A DNA stretch of 64,000 bases, taken from NCBI RefSeq assembly GCF_002836775.1, contig NZ_PJAQ01000066.1, positions 1-64,000 on the forward strand, in the 5' to 3' direction. Under the pieces are notes generated by a model that saw nothing but the letters and a program-made list of their open reading frames with translations, did not search any database and had not been told where the DNA came from. The translations under genes were made by a program, and so were the position numbers. Positions 56,755 through 64,000 of this stretch are shown in pieces. How positions within the stretch are numbered: the stretch's first letter is position 1; each line of letters begins with the position of its first letter. Source of the stretch: Colwellia sp. 12G3. Lineage in GTDB: Bacteria; Pseudomonadota; Gammaproteobacteria; Enterobacterales; Alteromonadaceae.

Positions 56755-56898
56755 AATCGACTCAATTTCCCATAAATATGTAGGGATTCTATCGAAATTG
56801 AAGCATCTCCACCAGTTGTAATGTGTAATAGAGTTTATCGGGGGAGGTAACGCGGTATTTACAACACAAGAGAGAGAAATAACTATGTTAAAAAGAAG

Positions 56899-57243
56899 CT
56901 AATCTTTATGAATAACATTATCAAAGAGATTTTTGATTAAACCGGCAAATTCACGAATAAAGGCTAGTTGGGCGGGATTAACCGGATTATTGATAACGCC
57001 AGAAAGGATCTCTTCTAAATCATATACAATGGCATCAACTTCACGAATAATGGCATTACGTTGATTAAACGTTAGGTCTTCATTTTGGCTGCAAACGCTT
57101 ATTATTTGTTCACACAGTTCTACTTCAATTGCTGACATTACGGTTTCGCTAGCTTGTGCTGGCGCTGTTGAGTTTTCAAATAAACTAAGGTGTTCAGTAA
57201 GGTACTCAATAATTTGAATGTAACCGTCAGTATCTGTAACCAT
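56899..57243 (-). CDS. DUF3802-like hypothetical protein
   Basis: A 114-residue acidic, all-helical soluble protein (MVTDTDGYIQIIEYLTEHLS; VELCEQIISVCSQNEDLTFN). Length and pattern resemble the DUF3802 family of Shewanella and Colwellia; I hold that from memory only. No catalytic motif is visible. It is separated by 144 bp from yhfA. Confidence 0.65.
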   Translation of the reverse strand: MVTDTDGYIQIIEYLTEHLSLFENSTAPAQASETVMSAIEVELCEQIISVCSQNEDLTFNQRNAIIREVDAIVYDLEEILSGVINNPVNPAQLAFIREFAGLIKNLFDNVIHKD

Positions 57244-57362
57244 AATAGCTTTACTTACCCTTGCTGATGAATAGGTGTTTTGTTTGAGTATAGCAGTTAG
57301 TTTAGCGTTTTAATTGAATGGGAATCAATAGCCGCTCATCTTTCTAAAAAAGCGTGTCTAAA

Positions 57363-57545
57363 TACATAATACCAATTGTAGTCATTAATTGCCCATCTTC
57401 AAATGGTCTTAATCTACATTTTCTGCGTTGCGCTCAATCTCAATACTCCCAATTGCTCAATCACGCGCCTTGAACTGGAAAATTTATCCGCATTGAATTT
57501 TGATCACTAAATTAAGACAAATGGGATAAGACCCTATTATAAAAT
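57363..57545. repeat. Dispersed intergenic element beginning ATACCAATTG
   Basis: The stretch starts AATACATAATACCAATTG and ends near TGATCACTAAATTAAG. An ATACCAATTG...TGATCA-type sequence recurs between genes of many Alteromonadales, as I recall. It has no gene. Boundaries are approximate because only one copy lies in the window. Confidence 0.4.
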
Positions 57546-57595
57546 TGGATTCAACTATTAAGGACTTATGAAAAATTCATTATGACAATCGGCTT

Positions 57596-57910
57596 TATAC
57601 CCGTTCCTCTTGAAGATGCAGGTTTCAGCTGGAATTATAAACGCCTTTAGGCAAGGCATTGATTGAAGATAATAGTTATTCTATTGTCGAAATTAATAAC
57701 GCAGCATAAAGCGTTTATAAACCAGCCCTTTGGGGAAGCCTGAGCAAAACATACTCGTCGTTACATTTGTTTTTAAGGACGCTACATGGATGGTGTTGTT
57801 AGAGAATGCAGGAGCACATTCTCCTGAGTGACCCTTAACAAAAAAATGTGCCTTGATTATGATTCGCTCAAGTTTCCTGAAACGAGCATCTTCAAGTGGA
57901 GCGGGTATAG
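57596..57910. mobile_element. 315-bp non-coding composite with terminal inverted repeats
   Basis: The ends TATACCCGTTCCTCTTGAAG (57596...) and CTTCAAGTGGAGCGGGTATA (...57910) pair over about 30 bp with few mismatches. Nested inside are TTATAAACGC/GCGTTTATAA (about 57634-57714) and, at 57775-57826, a copy of the double-hairpin family: AAGGACGCTACATGGATG and GAGAATGC-AGGA-GC-AC-ATTCTC. It begins 9 bp after the astE stop. No open frame of note. Confidence 0.6.
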
Positions 57911-57919
57911 AACAACATT

Positions 57920-59071
57920 TTATGAAAGTATTGTAGGTACAACCATTAATACAGCGCGCTGACCATTACCAACATTGGCATTAGGAAAGACAATGCTCTC
58001 GCCGGGAAGAGTAGTACGGTATTCTTGATTTATATCAGTAGATAATAGCGTACCTACTGGATAATCGGTAAAGTTACTTGCTTCATCAGCAACATAAAGT
58101 TCAAACTTATCAGACACCTTAGTGATATCACCTAACGCTTTAAATAAATTGAAATCATTGTTATCAAAATCTTTCAGCGGTATTGGTTCATCACTAATAA
58201 GAGCGCTTAGATTATTTGTCATGGCTTGAAAATTTGCCATGTTGTTTTCACCAAACGGTCTGACTTTACCTAGTTCGACAGTAAAAGCATGTGCGGCAAA
58301 GTTAGCACTACTGAAATAGGAGAAAGTGCCACTTGGTCCATGACCAAATAAAATAGTGTTAACACCAGAACTTGCCATAAAGCTTAACTGTTCTTTATCC
58401 CATGGTTTACCCGCTTGGTAAGGATAAATGGCAAATTTTTCATATTTAGAATTTCGAATGGCGGTATGTAAATCGTAGTGATAGTTCGTTACTTTGCTAT
58501 CACTGGTATTATTATTTGTGTCTTTAGCCGTGCCAGCATTAAAGAAATCACTAACGTAACCTTCTAACTTTTCTGCACGATACTTTTCAAAACAAGGATC
58601 TATATCTTGGTATTTACCGCAAAATAATCGATTTAAATTTTCAGTTTGAAAGCGTTTTGCGATATTCATAGAAACAGGGTTACCCATAATTAAAAGGGTA
58701 CGGTGCTTCACTTGAATTTTTTGCGAAATAATGTCGCTAATCAATTGTTGTACTATTTCAATCGGGGCAGTTTCATTTCCATGAATGCCCGATGAAATAA
58801 CAATACTCTTACTTGGCGTTGCCGACTTTTCTTTAACTAGCTCAGGCTCTACCAATAAAACACCAGTATCAAGTAAGCTCATTCTTGCTTGCTTGACCTT
58901 AAAACTTAATTGGTTATCGGTGCCAGTTTGAACAAAACCTTGCTCAAATTGACGCGTTAACGCGATAAAATCACCTTGCTCAACAAAGCGGCGATAAGCT
59001 TGGGTAAAGTTATCAGCCGTAATGTCGGTAAGGTCTTGTGCTTCTGGCGTAAGAGTATTGTTGTTTTGCAT
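57920..59071 (-). CDS. astE: Succinylglutamate desuccinylase
   Basis: A 383-residue zinc carboxypeptidase-like enzyme that cleaves N-succinylglutamate to glutamate and succinate, the last step of the arginine succinyltransferase pathway. Zinc ligands are in SGIHGNETAPIE (His and Glu) and YDLHTAIRNS (His); the catalytic Glu is in FTVELGKVRPFG. It is longer than E. coli AstE (322), mainly by inserts near 185-200 (AKDTNNNTSDSKV) and at the C-terminus. It starts at the base next to the astD stop. Confidence 0.93.
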   Translation of the reverse strand: MQNNNTLTPEAQDLTDITADNFTQAYRRFVEQGDFIALTRQFEQGFVQTGTDNQLSFKVKQARMSLLDTGVLLVEPELVKEKSATPSKSIVISSGIHGNETAPIEIVQQLISDIISQKIQVKHRTLLIMGNPVSMNIAKRFQTENLNRLFCGKYQDIDPCFEKYRAEKLEGYVSDFFNAGTAKDTNNNTSDSKVTNYHYDLHTAIRNSKYEKFAIYPYQAGKPWDKEQLSFMASSGVNTILFGHGPSGTFSYFSSANFAAHAFTVELGKVRPFGENNMANFQAMTNNLSALISDEPIPLKDFDNNDFNLFKALGDITKVSDKFELYVADEASNFTDYPVGTLLSTDINQEYRTTLPGESIVFPNANVGNGQRAVLMVVPTILS

Positions 59072-60550
59072 TTAGAATTTCATACCAGGTGTTAATGTTT
59101 CAGGTAAGCTTACTTTTTCAGCTTCGACTGAAGCGATAGGGTAGGCACAATAATCAGCGGCATAAAATGCGCTGGCTCTGTGGTTACCACTAGCACCAAT
59201 ACCACCAAATGGTGCCGCGCTACTTGCGCCGGTAATTGGTTTGTTCCAGTTAACGATACCAGCACGAATACGCGTAAAGAAGTGGTTGTAAGACGCTTCA
59301 CTATCACATAACAAACCAGCTGAAAGACCAAAGCCAGTATTATTAGCTTCATCAATCGCTTTATCAAAGTCGGTGTAACGATATACTTTAACTAATGGAC
59401 CAAAATATTCTTCATCTGGTATGTCAGCAATAATATCACTTACATCAATCATTCCCGGAGAAACAAAACCAGTACCTACTTCTAGGTGCTTAAGTTCTAA
59501 AATTGACGTTGCACCAAGCGCGAGTAATTTAGCTTGCGCATCAACTAAGCTAAGAGCCGCTTTTTCTGAGATCATTGAGCCCATAAATGGCTGTTCTTTA
59601 TCATCAAAGTAACCAATGGTTAAGTTTTTAGTCACTTCGATAAGGCGTGCTAAAATGGCATCACCTTGTTCATTAGCTTCAATGAATAAGCGACGAGCAC
59701 AAGTACAACGTTGGCCTGTAGTCACAAATGCAGATTGCACAATGTCGTGTACAACCGCATCAATATCGCTAACATCTTTAACAACCAGTGGGTTATTACC
59801 ACCCATTTCTAGTGCAAGAATTTTACCCGGTTGACCAGCAAATTGTTCATGCAATATATGGCCTGTATTAGAACTACCGGTGAAAAACAAACCATCAATA
59901 AGTTTATGGCTAGCAAGCGCTTTACCTGTTTCAACTTCACCTTGAACTAGGTTGATAACACCGTTAGGTAAACCAGCCTTTTCCCAAAGTTTTAACATCT
60001 CTTCTGCAACGCGAGGCGTCAATTCACTTGGCTTAAATACAATAGTATTACCGGCAATTAGTGCTGGCACTATGTGGCCATTTGGTAAGTGACCAGGGAA
60101 GTTGTAAGGACCAAAGATAGCAACAACACCATGAGGCTTATGACGGATAAAGGCTTTAGCGCCAGGCATCGGGTTTTCAACTGTACCGGTACGTTCGTTA
60201 TAAGCTTTCAGTGAAATAGCTATTTTAGCCACCATTGCACCTACTTCACCTACCGTTTCCCACTTTGGCTTGCCTGTTTCTAAGGCGATTGTTGTCGCTA
60301 ACGCATCTTTGTTCTCAGCTAATAACTCAGCGAATTTTGTTACTACAGCAACACGTTCTTCTAAGCTAATATTTGCCCAGCTTTCAAATGCTTGACGAGC
60401 GCTTAATACCGCATCGTTTACTTGATCCGCACTGGCTGTTTTACCTTGCCAAATTACTTCATTACGAGCAGGGTTAAATGAACTAACATCATGACCTAAG
60501 CCGGCTTGCCATTGACCATTAATAAATTGAACTGGATTTGTGTGAGACAT
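59072..60550 (-). CDS. astD: Succinylglutamate semialdehyde dehydrogenase
   Basis: 492 residues of the NAD-dependent aldehyde dehydrogenase family; oxidises N-succinylglutamate semialdehyde to N-succinylglutamate. The catalytic Cys is in [13 protein letters not shown], the general-base Glu in LEMGGNNP, and the cofactor loop is FTGSSNTG. Length matches E. coli AstD (492). It follows astA in the pathway cluster. Confidence 0.96.
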   Translation of the reverse strand: MSHTNPVQFINGQWQAGLGHDVSSFNPARNEVIWQGKTASADQVNDAVLSARQAFESWANISLEERVAVVTKFAELLAENKDALATTIALETGKPKWETVGEVGAMVAKIAISLKAYNERTGTVENPMPGAKAFIRHKPHGVVAIFGPYNFPGHLPNGHIVPALIAGNTIVFKPSELTPRVAEEMLKLWEKAGLPNGVINLVQGEVETGKALASHKLIDGLFFTGSSNTGHILHEQFAGQPGKILALEMGGNNPLVVKDVSDIDAVVHDIVQSAFVTTGQRCTCARRLFIEANEQGDAILARLIEVTKNLTIGYFDDKEQPFMGSMISEKAALSLVDAQAKLLALGATSILELKHLEVGTGFVSPGMIDVSDIIADIPDEEYFGPLVKVYRYTDFDKAIDEANNTGFGLSAGLLCDSEASYNHFFTRIRAGIVNWNKPITGASSAAPFGGIGASGNHRASAFYAADYCAYPIASVEAEKVSLPETLTPGMKF

Positions 60551-60686
60551 GGTATTTCCTTCTCATGGGTAGTGGTGACAGAGGGGTTCTGCTGTCACCA
60601 TTAGTAATTTGATCAGTGGCTAGTGCTAGCCACGCTAAATCGTGAAGTTGTTGTGCTAAGGCAAATAGGTCGGAGCTAACTAAAGA

Positions 60687-61703
60687 CTAGTTTGCTACTA
60701 AGCGAACCCAATCGCCTTCATTAACCATTAAAGCATCAGCAACGTCTTGACTAATCACAACTTGATTCGCGGTGTCACGTAATGAAAGCGGTGCTTGAGT
60801 GGCTCTGAAGTTATCAACTTTACTATTACAAATAATGTAATTATCTGTTGATTGCACTTCCGCTATAATTACTTGGCAGCGCTTACTTTGATTTACGGTT
60901 CTAATACTGTTGATATGTGATTCAACGGTAGGGCCGGCATCAAAAATATCAACGTAACCTCGTCTTGCAAAACCTTCAGCTTCTAATAAGCGAAGTGCAG
61001 GCATTGTTTTTGGGTGAACCTTGTTGATAACGTCCTGTGCATCTTTGCTCAATAAATTAACGTAAATTGGATATTTAGGCATTAACTCAGCAATAAATTC
61101 TTTTTTACCTATACCGGTTAAGTAATCGGCGGTAGGGAAGTCCATCGAAAAAAAGTGCTCTTCAAGCCAATTCCAAAATGGAGAGCTACCATTCTCATCT
61201 GATACACCGCGCATTTCTGCGATAATGGTGTCAGAAAAACGTTCTTTATGTTCTGCAATAAATAGAAAACGAAAACGTGATAGAAAACGGCCATTGTTAT
61301 TTTTACGATGACTGTCACTTAAAAATAACGTACAAATCTCACTAGCACCAGTGTAGTCATTACACAGCGATAACGTTTCTACGGTATTGTAAATATTAAG
61401 TTCGCGTGAGCTATGGACAACTTTACCTAAGTGATAATGATAAAAAGCATCATCTAAACCAACTGCGGCCTCAATACCACTGGTACCGACAACTTCACCG
61501 GTTTCGGTATCTTCCATAACAAACAGATAGCCTTCGTTTCCTGCTTGGCTCACTTCTTTAGAAAATGATTCTTCAGCGTGGCTAATGCGTTGGCCAAGTA
61601 ATTGTTCATTTACTGGAAGTGAAGTAAAACCGTGGCCAGAATCTACCGCAATGCGATATAAGGCTTTCAAGTCACTTTTTTTAATAGGACGTACAATGAT
61701 CAT
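60687..61703 (-). CDS. astA: Arginine N-succinyltransferase
   Basis: 338 residues, first enzyme of the pathway (succinyl-CoA + arginine to N2-succinylarginine). The start MIIVRPIKKSDLKALYRIA, the block VGTSGIEAAVGLDDAFYHYH and FDAGPTVESHINSIRTV match the GNAT-like AstA family. Length agrees with E. coli (344). Lies between astC and astD with short gaps. Confidence 0.96.
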   Translation of the reverse strand: MIIVRPIKKSDLKALYRIAVDSGHGFTSLPVNEQLLGQRISHAEESFSKEVSQAGNEGYLFVMEDTETGEVVGTSGIEAAVGLDDAFYHYHLGKVVHSSRELNIYNTVETLSLCNDYTGASEICTLFLSDSHRKNNNGRFLSRFRFLFIAEHKERFSDTIIAEMRGVSDENGSSPFWNWLEEHFFSMDFPTADYLTGIGKKEFIAELMPKYPIYVNLLSKDAQDVINKVHPKTMPALRLLEAEGFARRGYVDIFDAGPTVESHINSIRTVNQSKRCQVIIAEVQSTDNYIICNSKVDNFRATQAPLSLRDTANQVVISQDVADALMVNEGDWVRLVAN

Positions 61704-61776
61704 AAATGCTCTCGAACAAAGGGAGTGTTTACCTGCTCAAGCCTTAGCGGCAAGAACAGGTAATTATTAGCATTGA

Positions 61777-63003
<1,227 letters not shown>

Positions 63004-63177
63004 TCATAAGTGGGTAATGTTTTTTAACAGCTTACTGCAAAATATAGATAAAGCTTAATTAATACTTAATATATTGCGAAAAATAATTACAGCGCGTTAA
63101 AAGTAGAGCGATAGTATGACAGAAAACAGACTACTTGTCTTGTTTTGCTAGCCTGTAGCCCAGACAAAACAAAGGCT

Positions 63178-63216
63178 TAGCTACTTTTATTCATAAAATG
63201 TGAATATTTATAGAGA
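63178..63216 (-). promoter_or_regulatory. Possible tandem ARG boxes upstream of astC
   Basis: TGTGAATATTTATAGAGA (63199-63216) fits most of the ArgR consensus (TNTGAATWWWWATTCANW). A second, weaker box with an intact right half ATTCATA ends at 63195. Exactly 3 bp separate them, the standard spacing of paired ARG boxes. They lie about 200 bp before the astC start. From 63004 to 63389 there is otherwise an AT-rich stretch and a CTTGATG/CATCAAG hairpin (63264-63283), with no gene. Confidence 0.4.
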
Positions 63217-63389
63217 CAGATTGTTTTGTTGAAATAAGGGGAGAAGTGAGGGAGTAGCGCTTGCTTGATGAAAGACCATCAAGGTGATTTTTTAATAATT
63301 AATCAGAAAAAATCACAGAAAAAGCTGAATAGTGTTGCAAATAAGCGACAAAAATAGCGGATATTGATCTTTAACCAGGGTTTTACCGT

Positions 63390-64000
63390 CTAATTGAAAT
63401 TGAGCTTAATGTGATCAATATCGCTTTTTTTCAGTAGTGCTATTTCCTCGGGTGTTAAATTAACCGCACTGAGCAATGTTTTACTTTCCTCACTGTCAAT
63501 AAGCTCTTCTTTTGCCAAGGCGCGAAATGCGACATAAGCTTTAGCTTTAGCAACAATTTGTGCAACAGGATGCATTTTTTCAGCACTATCAGCATAGGCT
63601 AAATCAAAAATAGGCTCGGTTATATTTAGTCGTCTAAAATGCATTTTTTCAATTAAATCAGCCGACAGTTGCGCGCTTCGCATAATAAGTTGTTCAAGAA
63701 GTAAATCTTCACTTGCTTCAATTTTTGACAATACATTATGCAAACGTTTGTCTTTACTTTCAAAAGCCTCGCGTACTTCTCTTTTATACATCTCACTAAA
63801 CGTTGTTAAATAACAGCGAGTGACCGCAAGTCTACCTATATTTGACAGCATAGCGGTAGTGAAGGCCGTAAACTCATCGAGCCCTTGCTCTTTGGCTAAT
63901 AGTCGAGAAGCGAGTGCAATAGATAAACTATCATTCCATAACTTTCTTTTCATTAGACCATAGGGCGCAGTGCTTGTTGGTAACCAATGTTTAAGGGTAA
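63390..64000 (-). CDS. HDOD-domain protein, 5' end outside the window
   Basis: The frame stays open from the stop at 63390 to the window edge, so the N-terminal part is missing; about 202 residues are visible. The HDOD-like region has PYGLMKRKLWNDSLSIALAS and DEFTAFTTAMLSNIGRLAV, the modified HD-type motif common in signalling proteins beside or fused to GGDEF/EAL domains. What precedes it cannot be seen. Function in signalling is inferred. Confidence 0.75.
   Translation of the reverse strand, partial: TLKHWLPTSTAPYGLMKRKLWNDSLSIALASRLLAKEQGLDEFTAFTTAMLSNIGRLAVTRCYLTTFSEMYKREVREAFESKDKRLHNVLSKIEASEDLLLEQLIMRSAQLSADLIEKMHFRRLNITEPIFDLAYADSAEKMHPVAQIVAKAKAYVAFRALAKEELIDSEESKTLLSAVNLTPEEIALLKKSDIDHIKLNFN

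Noticed and set aside
57244..57919. CRISPR array or tRNA gene in the repeat-rich gap
   Set aside because: Repeats are inverted and not regularly spaced, and no cloverleaf could be drawn; no CRISPR array or tRNA was seen anywhere in the window.
63264..63283. CTTGATG/CATCAAG hairpin followed by T-run as a terminator
   Set aside because: The T-run is on the plus strand but both neighbouring genes are on the minus strand, so it would terminate nothing known.

Overview
The window comes from a low-GC marine gammaproteobacterium of the Alteromonadales, most like Colwellia. The reasons are the E. coli-like order of the spc and alpha ribosomal operons, gammaproteobacterial families (TypA, LpoB/YcfL, SpeD, YhfA, PrkB, the Ast pathway), AT-rich codon use, and several families of intergenic inverted-repeat elements. 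The species call is inference; no 16S gene is present.

Layout. 1-914: a crotonase-family gene. 1283-8838: a MacA/MacB-type efflux locus (membrane fusion protein, ATPase, two FtsX-like permeases) with an NtrC-type response regulator and a histidine kinase. A sigma54 promoter (GG-N10-GC) and five TGTCCG/CGGACA half-sites precede it, so the system probably regulates itself. 8878-12068 (minus): four envelope genes including LpoB, YcfL and a COG3014 lipoprotein. 12220-16081: a nitric-oxide reductase module (polyferredoxin, cupredoxin, norC, norB) with an FNR/DNR-type box about 41.5 bp upstream of a predicted start site. 16462-22448: S10-like peptidase, typA, two small genes, a YihY/BrkB membrane protein and dtd. 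22684-31223: spc and alpha operons, rplN to rplQ, including an S4-type alpha-operon RNA element; the S10 operon is not attached upstream. 31418-33338: prkB and apbE.

33370-55297 is the most unusual part, about 22 kb. It has a divergent centre at 38769-38993. On the minus side are three secreted proteins: a Tat-exported DUF1501-like protein, a lipoprotein with two CxxCH modules and a LamG-like domain, and a single-CxxCH protein. On the plus side is an 11-gene run: an HzsA-related CxxCH lipoprotein, two outer-membrane beta-barrels, a TlpA-like thioredoxin, DUF4266 and DUF3570 proteins, a small coiled-coil protein, three TPR/coiled-coil envelope proteins and a small exported protein. It is followed, after a repeat element, by a TolQ/ExbB, TolR/ExbD, TolR/ExbD, AgmX/PglI-like (TonB-like) operon. 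This resembles the core of the Myxococcus Glt/Agl envelope-spanning machine, here beside extracytoplasmic redox proteins. I think this is the candidate undescribed system: a proton-motive-force-driven trans-envelope complex, possibly serving secreted c-type-haem proteins rather than gliding.

55541-64000 (minus): speD, yhfA (OsmC family), a DUF3802-like gene, astE, astD, astA, astC/argD, and a 3'-terminal piece of an HDOD gene that runs off the window. The prkB...yhfA...argD order recalls E. coli prkB-yhfA-crp-yhfK-argD; here the 22-kb block separates prkB from yhfA, and crp is absent from its expected place.
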